Under the pieces are notes generated by a model. It was not told where the DNA came from, did no database searches, and saw only the letters and a program-made list of their open reading frames with translations. A stretch of DNA of 64,000 bases. Source: an uncultured Lachnospiraceae bacterium (GTDB lineage: Bacteria; Bacillota; Clostridia; Eubacteriales; Anaerofustaceae). The translations under genes were made by a program, and so were the position numbers. The stretch covers positions 124,001 to 188,000 of the forward strand of contig CALWKX010000014.1 of the NCBI GenBank assembly GCA_944381375.1, written 5' to 3'. Each line of letters starts with the position of its first letter. Within the stretch, counting starts at the first letter, position 1. This document shows positions 30,736 to 38,361 of this stretch, one piece after another.

Positions 30736-31662
30736 ATGAAGATAGCTTCGTCACTGATAGATTTAGTTGGTAATACTCCGCTTTTGAGCATGAAAAGATT
30801 AAGCGCTGCAGAGGGATTGAAATATCCGTTAACGGCAAAGCTTGAGTTTTTTAATCCTCTGTCGTCTGCAAAGGACAGAGTAGCTGTAATGCTTATAAAA
30901 GACGCCTATGACAGCGGCTTAATAAACAGTGATACCGTTATAATAGAAGCGACCAGCGGAAATACGGGGATAGGACTCGCTTTTGTATCTCGCATTTATG
31001 CAAACAGGCTTATTCTGACAATGCCCTCAACCATGAGCAGTGAAAGAATCAAATTGCTTGAATTTTTGGGCGCGGAGGTTGTACTTACGGATGCAGCCGA
31101 CGGAATGACCGGCGCAGTGAAAAAAGCGGAGGAGCTCAAAGAAAGTATCGGCAACGCTTATATACCGGATCAATTTTCTAATCCTTCAAACCCGTATTCT
31201 CATGAATTGACCACTGGCCCTGAAATATGGCGGGATACTGACGGTAATATCGACTGTTTTATTGCTTGTATAGGTACCGGAGGCACGATAAGCGGCGTCG
31301 GAAAATATCTGATAGAAAGAAATGATAGTATAAGCATCGTTGGCGTTGAACCAGCCGCATCTCCATTGCTAAGTTGCGGCTGCAGCGCTCCTCATAAAAT
31401 ACAGGGAATAGGCGCCAATTTTGTCCCTCATACGCTTGATATGAATGTGGTGGATGAAATCGTAACAATCACTGACGAAGAGGCTTTTGAGTATTCTAAA
31501 AAAGCTGCTTTATGCGAAGGGTTATGTGTAGGAATTTCATCGGGAGCAGCAATTTGCGCCGCCGTAAAAACAGCTAAAAAATATCAATATGAAAATATTG
31601 TCGTATTGTTAGTTGACAGCGCTGAAAGGTACATGTCTACAGAATTGTTTGATTGCAAATAA
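30736..31662 (+). CDS. cysK: Cysteine synthase (O-acetylserine sulfhydrylase), PLP-dependent
   Basis: 308 residues, fold type II. PLP lysine Lys46 in PLSSAKDRVA, TSGNTGIGLAF for the substrate carboxylate, and GTGGTISGVGKYL for the phosphate; GIGANFVP and VGISSGAA follow. Makes cysteine from O-acetylserine and sulfide; cystathionine beta-synthase-like activity cannot be excluded. CysK enzymes normally read NPxxSxKDR; here it is NPLSSAKDR. Its position 11 nt after eno on the glycolytic transcript is unusual. Followed by terminators. Confidence 0.9.
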   Translation: MKIASSLIDLVGNTPLLSMKRLSAAEGLKYPLTAKLEFFNPLSSAKDRVAVMLIKDAYDSGLINSDTVIIEATSGNTGIGLAFVSRIYANRLILTMPSTMSSERIKLLEFLGAEVVLTDAADGMTGAVKKAEELKESIGNAYIPDQFSNPSNPYSHELTTGPEIWRDTDGNIDCFIACIGTGGTISGVGKYLIERNDSISIVGVEPAASPLLSCGCSAPHKIQGIGANFVPHTLDMNVVDEIVTITDEEAFEYSKKAALCEGLCVGISSGAAICAAVKTAKKYQYENIVVLLVDSAERYMSTELFDCK

Positions 31663-31685
31663 AATTTCTTAAAAAAAAGCATGGT

Positions 31686-31720
31686 TTTTGGCAAAGGAGC
31701 ATAAAGAAGTATTGCCAAAA
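31686..31720. repeat. Inverted repeat after cysK
   Basis: TTTTGGCAA (31686-31694) and TTGCCAAAA (31712-31720), 17-nt loop, no T tail. Purpose not clear; may be part of the transcript end or an operator. Confidence 0.35.
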
Positions 31721-31752
31721 TACTGACTTATGCCAAGTGAGAGGGAAATAAG

Positions 31753-31798
31753 AAAACTCTATGTGAATGGATAAACCATTTGCGTAGAGTTTTTCTTT
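31753..31798 (+). terminator. Strong terminator of the glycolysis-cysK operon
   Basis: An 18-base arm (31753-31770) pairs along its whole length, allowing G-U, with 31776-31793 around a 5-nt loop, followed by TCTTTTG. It marks the end of native sequence before the accessory region. Confidence 0.8.
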
Positions 31799-31816
31799 TG
31801 CTTATTTCAAATTTCA

Positions 31817-31942
31817 TCATCCGCAGAATGCACAGCCGTCACTGAAGGTGGCGATCTTGGGGCTGTGGGGGGGGTATCCTTCAACAAGCATTTTGGCCAG
31901 TGCAATCCGGGTAAAATTGCGAAACATGTACGTGTTTCGCAT
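31817..31942 (-). pseudogene. Short frame ending in a CAFCG motif, possible gene remnant
   Basis: 41 codons from ATG 31942 to TGA at 31817. The frame stays open upstream of the ATG to about 32000, so this is more likely the C-terminal end of a lost gene than a real small protein. It ends ...KIATFSDGCAFCG. No ribosome-binding site. I do not recognise the family. Confidence 0.25.
31919..31940. repeat. 22-bp near-perfect palindrome
   Basis: Arms GCGAAACATGT and ACGTGTTTCGC match in 10 of 11 pairs. Could be an operator left from a lost regulator. It lies within the short CAFCG frame. Confidence 0.5.
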
Positions 31943-32077
31943 TGCTTGTCAAATCAAGATAACTGGTTAAATGTTTTATTTTTTTTGCAAAGTTAGTATT
32001 TTTTTTCTCTCAAAATTGCAGGAATTGAAATCTTATAAATAGACAAAAGACTTTGCAAGAAAGGAGGGAATCACCAA

Positions 32078-34063
32078 ATGAAAATTTTAAAGCGCGTTTT
32101 ACCTATGGCGCTTGCGAGCTTGCTGGTCTTGAGTTCAGCAATTCCGGCTTTTGCCGCCGAAACATCAGGCACAGCCCCCTCAAAAAAAGAAGAGGTTATT
32201 TATATCACACTGGACGCAGGCGGAACGCTGAAAAGCAGTTATGTGGTCAATAGCTTTTCCGGTGGGAACATTACCGACTACGGCGATTATGCTTCTGTGA
32301 AAATGCTGAATACCAGCGATCTCATTGAACAGAATGGAGATACCATTACCTTTTCTACATCTGCCCCTAAAGCCTATTATCAGGGGGAATTGACGGATAC
32401 AGAAATACCCTGGAACATCTCTCTGCGTTACTACCTGGACGGGTAAGAATACTCTGCGGATGAGATCGCGGGGAAAAGTGGAAAACTGGAAATACGTTTC
32501 CAGATCACAGAGAACACAGCCTGCTCCGGTACATTTTTTGATAATTACGCCCTGCAGGCCTCCTTTACTTTGGATACAGAACAGTGCAGCAATATTTCCT
32601 CCCCGGACGCGACTATCGCCAATGTAGGAAGTAATAAGCAGCTTACCTACACGGTTTTGCCTGGAGAAGGAATTGATACCACCATTACTGCAGACGTGAC
32701 CGATTTTGAGATGAGCGCCGTTTCCATCAATGGCATCCATCTCAATCTGAATGTGGAAATCGACGATACAGAACTGAAAGATAAGGTAAATGAGCTGATT
32801 GATGCGCTGGAGCAGCTGGACGATGGTGCGGTAGAACTTTCCGACGGTTCTGCAGAGCTATTGGATGGCAGTTCTGAATTGAAGGACGGAGCATCTTCTC
32901 TGCAAAGCGGAGTCGCCTCTTTAGATGAGGGCGTGGTCACGCTACAAAATGGGCTTACCACAGTACAGAGCGGGCTGGATGCCTTGAATTCACAATCAGA
33001 AACTCTGACTGCCGGTTCTTCGGAATTTAAGGCGGCGCTGATTACAATCCAAACAGCTGTCAATTCTATCTCTGTGAACAACGAAGATCTGATCGTGCTT
33101 ACAGAGGCTTCCGGCCAGATCAGACAGGCTATCAGCGACCTTTACGATGGCGCAGTCACTTTGCAGGCTAACCTTGGGTACGCTCAATATAAGGCGCTGA
33201 TGTCTCAAAATGGATTGGATATTGATGCTTTGAAAGCTGGAAACTCACAGGCGATCTCAGATTTGCAAGCGCAGATTTCAACGCTCCAAAATGAATTGGA
33301 TCAAATCACAGGCGTCTCTGGAATGGAAGAACAGGCTGCACAGCTTCAGGCGCAGATCGGCCAGCTCTCTCAGATTATCACTTTGCTGCAAGGCAATAAC
33401 GCCGCAATCGGCGGGATGGAAACCTATCTGAATGAGATCTCTGCGCAGCTTCCTGCACTTACCCAAGGTCTGGCAGAATTGAAGGCTCAGTATGAGACCT
33501 TCGATGTTACAATCAGCCAGCTTGTAAATACCCTCGTTAATATGAGCAGAGATCTTTCTGCTTTGGCAGAGGGAATCAATCAGCTTGTGGCAAGCTATGA
33601 AGAACTGGATTCCGGGATCAATGACTACACTGGCGGTGTGGCTCAGATTGTGGCGGGATACAGCCAGGTAATGGACGGAATATCTTTTTTGGCGGAAGGA
33701 AGCAAGGAACTGGTGTCCGGTTCCGAAGAGTTGTATAACGGAACCGTGGAATTGTACGATGGCGTTGTATCCCTTTGCGATGGCGCTCAGAAGATGGCTG
33801 ACGGAACCGGCGAGTTCCGTACCGAAACAGCAGATATGAACGACCAAATTGATGAAGAGATCGACAGGCTTTTGGAGTCCATCAGCGGCAGCATGGATGA
33901 TCCTGTTTCCTTTGTTTCTGAAAAGAATACCAATGTAGAGTCGGTACAGTTTGCCATTCAGACAGAGGCCATTGAAGTGGAAGAAACGGATGAAGTAGAA
34001 GTCGCCAAAGAGGAGAAACTTTCCTTCTGGCAAAAATTACTGCAATTGTTTGGCCTGTATTAA
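32078..34063 (+). pseudogene. Secreted heptad-repeat (LxxG) protein interrupted by one in-frame TAA
   Basis: A single open frame of 662 codons broken only at 32444-32446 (TAA). Part 1 (122 residues) has a signal peptide (KILKRVLPMALASLLVLSSAIPAFA-AE) and ends ISLRYYLDG; after the stop the same frame goes on with EYSADEIAGKSGKLEIRF, the expected continuation in this family, where a Lys codon (AAA or AAG) would be one substitution away. The centre holds repeats such as LSDGSAELLDGSSELKDGAS, then a long coiled coil, more LxxG repeats, and a C-terminal FWQKLLQLFGLY. Such proteins are secreted or wall-associated, often next to MMPL exporters. AAAGGAGGGA precedes ATG 32078. Base composition is more GC-rich than neighbours, suggesting transfer. 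Recent inactivation or stop read-through are both possible. Confidence 0.8.
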
Positions 34064-34143
34064 TTGGATTTTTAAGGAAAAAAATGCAGTCATGTGATCA
34101 TATAGGGAATTAGCCGTGTTTGGTTTGTGAGATTCCGGCAGGA
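34064..34143. other. Spacer after the repeat-protein gene
   Basis: AT-rich, no gene and no clear terminator. Confidence 0.4.
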
Positions 34144-34331
34144 GAATTAGTGAAAAGCTGTTTGCCCTGCTTTCTCCCCATCAAAAGAAGGAGCTGGCTC
34201 AGTTTGTTCGTGACTATGAAGAAAACACTAGTAGCGTCCATCGAATCGGAGCAGATGTCCTCCATTATCTCATCCTCCGCCAGGAGCGTATGACTGCCGA
34301 CAGGCAGTACAACAGCCAACTTTGTCTGTGA
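34144..34331 (+). pseudogene. Gene remnant of unknown family
   Basis: A frame reading RISEKLFALLSPHQKKELAQF and ending ...ADRQYNSQLCL with stop at 34329-34331. The amino-acid pattern looks like real helical protein, and the base composition is like the repeat gene, but there is no start codon or ribosome-binding site and an in-frame TGA lies just upstream. Probably the C-terminal part of a lost element gene. Confidence 0.4.
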
Positions 34332-34377
34332 TGAGTAAGTGAACCCTTGGAATAATTTTAGAAAGATTCGCTACGTC

Positions 34378-34406
34378 TTGCTCGCTCCCGGCCTTATGTG
34401 TATAAT
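34378..34406 (+). promoter_or_regulatory. Promoter of the acetyltransferase gene
   Basis: TTGCTC (34378-34383), 17 nt spacer, TATAAT (34401-34406). Confidence 0.5.
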
Positions 34407-34452
34407 GAATAAGATAATATATATAATTTGGTCATCGAACGGAGATATAATA

Positions 34453-34950
34453 ATGTTATTGAGACAAGCTAAAGAAAATGAGATAGATGTTGCGATGGCA
34501 ATTATAAATATGGCAAAAGTTCACCTTAAAACACAGGGCATTGACCAGTGGCAGAAAGGATATCCAGACTACGATTGCATCAAGGCAGATATCGAGCATG
34601 GAAAAGGATTTTTTGTTGTAGACGAAGATATAATAAATGGTTATCTGTGTATTGATTTTGACGGAGAACCCGTTTATGATTGCCTGAATGGAGAATGGAC
34701 ATCATCTGAGGAATATGTTGTCGTTCATAGGATGGCATTTTCAGACAGCGCGAGAGGAAAGGGCGTTAGCGACAAAGTTTTTCAAATGGTTGAAGAAATG
34801 AGCCGAAATAAAGGTGTCACATATTTCCGTATAGACACCGATGCGGATAATCATAAGATGCAACATATCCTTAAAAAGAATGGCTTTGTCTACTGCGGCA
34901 CGATTTGGTTTGACAATAGCGAAAAGATTGCCTTTGATAAGTTGTTCTAA
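34453..34950 (+). CDS. GNAT-family N-acetyltransferase
   Basis: 165 residues. The start MLLRQAKENEIDVAMAIINMAK is typical of GNAT enzymes, and VVHRMAFSDSARGKGVSDKVFQMVEE carries the acetyl-CoA pyrophosphate loop (R-G-K-G-V in the R/QxxGxG/A place); NHKMQHILKKNGFVYCGTIWF is the usual C-terminal motif. Transfers acetyl from acetyl-CoA to an unknown amine. GGAGA lies 7 nt before ATG 34453. It is the one intact gene in the decayed region, with its own promoter and terminator. Confidence 0.88.
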   Translation: MLLRQAKENEIDVAMAIINMAKVHLKTQGIDQWQKGYPDYDCIKADIEHGKGFFVVDEDIINGYLCIDFDGEPVYDCLNGEWTSSEEYVVVHRMAFSDSARGKGVSDKVFQMVEEMSRNKGVTYFRIDTDADNHKMQHILKKNGFVYCGTIWFDNSEKIAFDKLF

Positions 34951-34977
34951 AATCCTTTTTTCAATAAAGTACAATGA

Positions 34978-35016
34978 GATGTGCGGCAGCACTTTGGGCT
35001 GTCGCACATCTTGTCT
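34978..35016 (+). terminator. Terminator of the acetyltransferase gene
   Basis: GATGTGCGGCAGC (34978-34990) pairs with GCTGTCGCACATC (34998-35010), one G-U, 7-nt loop, followed by TTGTCTTT. Confidence 0.8.
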
Positions 35017-35459
35017 TTCCGTCAGTAGGACGGTCAGCAGCGGTAGAGATCGGGCGTAAGCCCGTTTATTTTAACCTTGACGGGTTGTCCGTTCTGCTAC
35101 TCTCTGGCTTGTATCGTCCTTTTCTGCCCGTTGCCATTCTACCACAAATGAGTCGCCAGTCATTTTGTTGTAGATGGCAAAAACCACCCTTTAATAGTAT
35201 ATCTTAGAAAGCTCTGCTGAATAAATATGCAGCCAACCATGGATTTTGGAATATCCGGTTCTTTGTCCATAAGCGTAGAAATTCCTGCTTTTTACAGAAA
35301 TGTGTACCTTTGCAAATTATAAAAAAGTTACAAATTGAACCCATAATTTTCGGTTCAACACCTTAAGCATTGCCGAATATTGGAATATAATATATATGTA
35401 TGCTTATGCATACCCCGATTTGTAAAAGTACACGATTAAAAACCGAAGGGGGCAATGCT
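35017..35459. other. Degenerate spacer, no gene
   Basis: About 440 bases with scattered short frames only. The last part holds a TATAAT (35386-35391) and GGGGG Shine-Dalgarno that serve the SPFH-like stub. Confidence 0.4.
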
Positions 35460-35510
35460 ATGGCGAAAATTTCCGACATAATTAAATATGAAGGCGATAA
35501 CAGTACCTGA
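35460..35510 (+). pseudogene. N-terminal stub of an SPFH/virion-core-like protein
   Basis: 16 codons, MAKISDIIKYEGDNST, then TGA. This is the well-known N-terminus of SPFH-domain proteins (MAKISDxIKYEGDNSTxxWK). The promoter-like TATAAT and the GGGGG site are kept, but the rest of the gene has been replaced by unrelated sequence, indicating a deletion junction at about 35508. Confidence 0.55.
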
Positions 35511-35632
35511 CGCCAAGTCTTTCTTCCGCAAAAAGTGCAAAGGACAAAGCGATTGCACCTATCCAAGCTGAAATCTCCAAGTTGCAGAATCGCATTAAAG
35601 AAATTGATGCTGAACTGACAAAAGACCGTTAA
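35510..35632 (+). pseudogene. C-terminal coiled-coil tail of an unidentified protein
   Basis: Frame reading SSAKSAKDKAIAPIQAEISK..ELTKDR then TAA at 35630, in a different frame from the SPFH stub it abuts. Strong heptad pattern. It has no start of its own. Followed 6 nt later by a terminator that probably belonged to it. Confidence 0.4.
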
Positions 35633-35638
35633 CTTGCT

Positions 35639-35672
35639 AGTGCGCCGGAGCTATCGCTTCGGCGCACTTTAT
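35639..35672 (+). terminator. Intrinsic terminator in the accessory region
   Basis: AGTGCGCCGGAGC (35639-35651) pairs with GCTTCGGCGCACT (35656-35668), one G-U, TATC loop. Confidence 0.8.
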
Positions 35673-35809
35673 AGGAGAAAATATGGCAGTATATGTTGAC
35701 CGAAATGCACCTTGGATGCAGTAGGATTGCACCAAAGAGATTTGCTGATAATGAGCTCTTTAGAATAATTACCTTTTTCGTGTTTCATTTACTGTGTGCT
35801 GAACTTTCG

Positions 35810-36123
35810 TCCATGTGCAGGTCGTTAGAAGAATATGGATGGGCAACACCATGGAGAAAGCCTTTTCATCTAAACAAACAGCTAAAACAGGCAGCAACAA
35901 ATCAGCAATTATTATTCTCGGCACAAAACTATAATGTATTAGAATCGGCGTTGGATAAGGCAAATCTCAAGGGCAACTTTCCATCTGATTTTTCTACAGA
36001 GCGCATTTGTATCTACGATAATATGAACAACCAGTTTCTAAGTGTTTTTATCACTTTAGAAACGCATTTGCTCATTTTAAGTACCGGCTGTCAGACAGCA
36101 TGGAATACTCCCTGCCAAATGGC
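35810..36123 (+). pseudogene. HEPN-like protein gene with a one-base deletion
   Basis: One frame gives EEYGWATPWRKPFHLNKQL..YNVLESALDKANLKGNFPSD..ERICIYDNMNNQFLSVF; the next frame continues YHFRNAFAHFKYRLSD. Adding one T to the run at 36045-36049 joins them as FLSVFYHFRNAFAH. R-N-A-F-A-H (36058-36075) fits the RX4H motif of HEPN domains, many of which are RNases in abortive-infection or toxin systems; the identity is my inference. The 5' limit is uncertain: the frame is open from 35693, but the first 40 codons look like unrelated junction sequence, including a 13-codon stub MAVYVDRNAPWMQ at 35684. The 3' end runs into the recombinase fragment. Confidence 0.45.
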
Positions 36124-36336
36124 CAAGAATATGAGAAGGAGCAGGCAGAGATTGAGCAGCTTTCCGATGTATTGGGACGGGAAATTGAGGCACAGGCCGG
36201 ACAGGTTTCCGATGTAAACGAGTTTCTCTAGCTGGTGGATAAGTACCTGGATATTCCGGAACTTGACGCTGCTATTCTCAATGAGCTTGTGAGTAAGATC
36301 GTGGTACACAGTCCGGTAAAGGAAATTTCTTTATGA
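36124..36336 (+). pseudogene. C-terminal fragment of a large serine recombinase (DUF4368 part)
   Basis: Reads QEYEKEQAEIEQLSDVLG.., an in-frame TAG at 36229-36231, then LVDKYLDIPELDAAILNEL and VSKIVVHSPVKE, stop at 36334-36336. The YEKEQAEI coiled coil and the 'KY.DI.EL...IL.E.V.KIVVH' block are typical of the C-terminus of TndX/Tn4451-type transposon recombinases. The catalytic N-terminus and zinc ribbon are missing, so the element cannot move by itself. Confidence 0.65.
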
Positions 36337-36372
36337 GACACTGTCATTAAACCGTGTCTTTTTTTATTTTTT
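36336..36372 (+). terminator. Terminator after the recombinase fragment
   Basis: AGACAC (36336-36341) pairs with GTGTCT (36354-36359), followed by a run of Ts. Last piece of the accessory region. Confidence 0.65.
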
Positions 36373-36412
36373 GATATTAGCTTTGCTGTTCAATGTTTTC
36401 TTATTTTAAAAA

Positions 36413-36442
36413 TTGACAGAAATATATGCTTTGATGTAATAA
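36413..36442 (+). promoter_or_regulatory. Promoter of the division and cell-wall cluster
   Basis: TTGACA (36413-36418), 18 nt spacer, TAATAA (36437-36442). Predicted transcription start about 36449, giving an 89-nt leader to mraZ. Confidence 0.6.
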
Positions 36443-36480
36443 TATTCATTTCCTGGCTAAAATATCAAATAAATATTGCA

Positions 36481-36520
36481 TGTTATGGTATGAAGTGGTA
36501 TGATATGGTTAAAAGTGGGA
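36481..36520 (+). promoter_or_regulatory. Four phased TGG repeats, candidate MraZ operator
   Basis: Four consecutive 10-base units each carry TGG at the same place (36486, 36496, 36506, 36516), two of them as AAGTGG. MraZ proteins bind TGGG/GTGG-type repeats with 10-bp period upstream of mraZ and repress their own operon. The array lies in the leader between promoter and Shine-Dalgarno, as in E. coli. Confidence 0.65.
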
Positions 36521-36537
36521 AAATTGGAGGCTTTTTA

Positions 36538-36978
36538 ATGCTCGGTGGAGAGTTCAAGCACACCGCGGATGACAAAGGAAGAGTCAGTATCCCCGCTAAA
36601 TTCAGAAATGAATTGGGGAGTGTGTTTGTTATATCCAAAGGCATAGGTATAGATGAAAAATGCTTGTATATATTCCCGCTAAGCGAATGGAGAATCATTG
36701 AAGACAAAGCCAGAGCAATGCCTCTTGCCAATAAGGACGCAAGAGACTTCAGACGTTTTTTTATCGGAGGCGCAAGCGAATGTGAAATAGACAAACAAGG
36801 CAGAGTCATGATACCTCAATACCTGAGAGAATTTGCGGGGATCAAAAAAAACGTAATAATGCTTGGCGTAGGAGGCCGAGTGGAAATATGGGATGCGGAT
36901 ACATTAAACGATTACAGAAATCCTGATAAGGAAGGGTATATAGACATATCTCAAAGAATGCAGGATTTAGGTATTTAA
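36538..36978 (+). CDS. mraZ: Transcriptional regulator MraZ
   Basis: 146 residues with two AbrB/MraZ-fold repeats: MLGGEFKHTADDKGRVSIPAKFRNELG and RRFFIGGASECEIDKQGRVMIPQYLREFA, each with the D-x-x-G-R-V/I-x-I-P DNA-binding signature. Forms rings and represses the division cluster. ATG 36538 is chosen because GGAGG lies 8 nt upstream and the family begins ML-GE; an ATG at 36490 lies within the operator repeats. Directly followed by rsmH. Confidence 0.93.
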   Translation: MLGGEFKHTADDKGRVSIPAKFRNELGSVFVISKGIGIDEKCLYIFPLSEWRIIEDKARAMPLANKDARDFRRFFIGGASECEIDKQGRVMIPQYLREFAGIKKNVIMLGVGGRVEIWDADTLNDYRNPDKEGYIDISQRMQDLGI

Positions 36979-36979
36979 A

Positions 36980-37912
36980 ATGGCTCATATACCTGTTCTC
37001 TATAAAGAATGTATTGATGGGCTCAGGATAAAGCCTGATGGCATATATCTTGATATGACGCTCGGCGGTTTTGGACACGGACGCGGCATATGTGAACAAC
37101 TTTCTTCTGAGGGCATATATATTGGCCTTGATAAAGATGATGAAGCGTTATCGCGCGCCAAAGCGCTGACGGGAGGTCTTAACAACAAAATAATCCTAAG
37201 GCAATGTGATTTTTCAGACTTTAGCAATGTGCTATCTGAACTTGGGATAAATAATATAGATGGATGTCTTATGGATTTGGGAGTTTCTTCCTTTCAGTTA
37301 GACGATGCGCAAAGAGGTTTTTCTTTTCTTCATGACGGACCGCTTGATATGCGGATGAATCGCTCAGCATCTCTCACATGTGAGAATGTTGTTAATGAAT
37401 ATAGCGAAAAAAAACTGGCTGAGATTATTTATAAATATTCCGATGAAAAATTTGCAAGACAAATCGCTAAAGCAATCATCAAAGCAAGAACAGTAAAACC
37501 TCTGAAAACTACTTTGGAGCTTTCAGAAATAATTAAAAACGCTATTCCGTTGAAATATCGTTTTCAGGGCAAAAATCCGGCGACAAGAACATTTCAGGCA
37601 TTGCGCATAGAAGTAAACGATGAGCTTAGTAAGTTGTTTGAAACTATATCTTCGGTAATCGAAAGACTTTCTCCTGGCGGCAGAATAGCTGTCATATCTT
37701 TTCATTCATTAGAAGACAGAATCGTAAAAGAGGTATTCAGAGAAAAAGCGAAAGGCTGTATTTGCCCGAAAGATATTCCTGTATGCGTATGTGGAGTTAA
37801 ACCAAGTATAAAAATAATGACAAATTCTCCCATCACACCAAAAGAAGGGGAGATAAGCAGAAATGCCAGAAGTAGAAGTGCTAAGCTGCGTATAGCTGAA
37901 AAGCTGGCATAA
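36980..37912 (+). CDS. rsmH: 16S rRNA (cytosine-N4) methyltransferase
   Basis: 310 residues. HIPVLYKECIDGL, YLDMTLGGFGHGRGI (SAM motif I), GIDG-type NIDGCLMDLGVSSFQLD, RGFSFLHDGPLDMRM and VISFHSLEDRIVK are diagnostic of RsmH/MraW, which methylates C1402 in the ribosomal decoding site. Starts 1 nt after mraZ ends; only a weak AGG precedes it, so translation probably depends on coupling. Confidence 0.96.
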   Translation: MAHIPVLYKECIDGLRIKPDGIYLDMTLGGFGHGRGICEQLSSEGIYIGLDKDDEALSRAKALTGGLNNKIILRQCDFSDFSNVLSELGINNIDGCLMDLGVSSFQLDDAQRGFSFLHDGPLDMRMNRSASLTCENVVNEYSEKKLAEIIYKYSDEKFARQIAKAIIKARTVKPLKTTLELSEIIKNAIPLKYRFQGKNPATRTFQALRIEVNDELSKLFETISSVIERLSPGGRIAVISFHSLEDRIVKEVFREKAKGCICPKDIPVCVCGVKPSIKIMTNSPITPKEGEISRNARSRSAKLRIAEKLA

Positions 37913-37952
37913 ATTACTTAAAAATAAAATATAATGAAAGGAACGCATAATT

Positions 37953-38342
37953 ATGAAGCGTGATATACGCAAAAAAAAGAAAATTCGGATAAAGAAAAGC
38001 CAAATCAAAACCAGCGGTATGATTTTTATTTGCTTTGTTGTATTTTGCGCGTATTGCGTTTCAATGGTATGGCAGAGTAATTCCATAATCAGCATGGACT
38101 CTGAAATACGCGCACTTCAGGAAGATTATGAAGCAGTTGTAAGGATTAACGATGATTTGCAGGGACAAATAATGCAGGCAAAAAATCTTACGGAAGTGGA
38201 TGATTACGCGACAAATGTTTTGGGAATGGTTAAAGCTGATAACAGTAATATCGGCTATGTTTCCTTTAATACGAATGACAGCGCAACGGCTGTTGCAGAT
38301 CAATCCGGTTTTATGTCATGGTTATCGGATTTGATTAATTAG
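37953..38342 (+). CDS. ftsL: Cell-division protein FtsL/DivIC-like
   Basis: 129 residues: a very basic cytoplasmic tail (MKRDIRKKKKIRIKKSQIK), one membrane helix (about 22-41) and an extracellular coiled coil with the septum-formation-initiator pattern (EIRALQEDYEAVVRINDDLQGQI..YATNVLGMVKAD). Position between rsmH and the transpeptidase gene is the ftsL position. Joins DivIB and DivIC at the division site. AAAGGAACG lies upstream. FtsL and DivIC cannot be separated by sequence alone. Confidence 0.8.
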   Translation: MKRDIRKKKKIRIKKSQIKTSGMIFICFVVFCAYCVSMVWQSNSIISMDSEIRALQEDYEAVVRINDDLQGQIMQAKNLTEVDDYATNVLGMVKADNSNIGYVSFNTNDSATAVADQSGFMSWLSDLIN

Positions 38343-38361
38343 TAAAAGAGGTCTGGCCGCG

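Larger units (their letters stand above)
31799..32077. other. Spacer at start of accessory region
   Basis: Holds an 8-G run, a 22-bp near-palindrome, a short minus-strand reading frame and the strong Shine-Dalgarno of the broken repeat-protein gene. No full gene. Confidence 0.5.

Noticed and set aside
33278-34033. 251-codon minus-strand frame opposite the repeat protein
   Set aside because: Antisense of a repetitive coding region; repeats cause long false frames. The + frame has the signal peptide, Shine-Dalgarno and family motifs.
32570-34063. Treating the part after the TAA as an independent gene starting at TTG 32570
   Set aside because: It is in the same frame as the upstream part, has no Shine-Dalgarno and begins in the middle of a domain.
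34339-34452. Longer acetyltransferase start at 34339
   Set aside because: The extension overlaps the TATAAT promoter at 34401 and adds non-family residues; ATG 34453 has a good Shine-Dalgarno.
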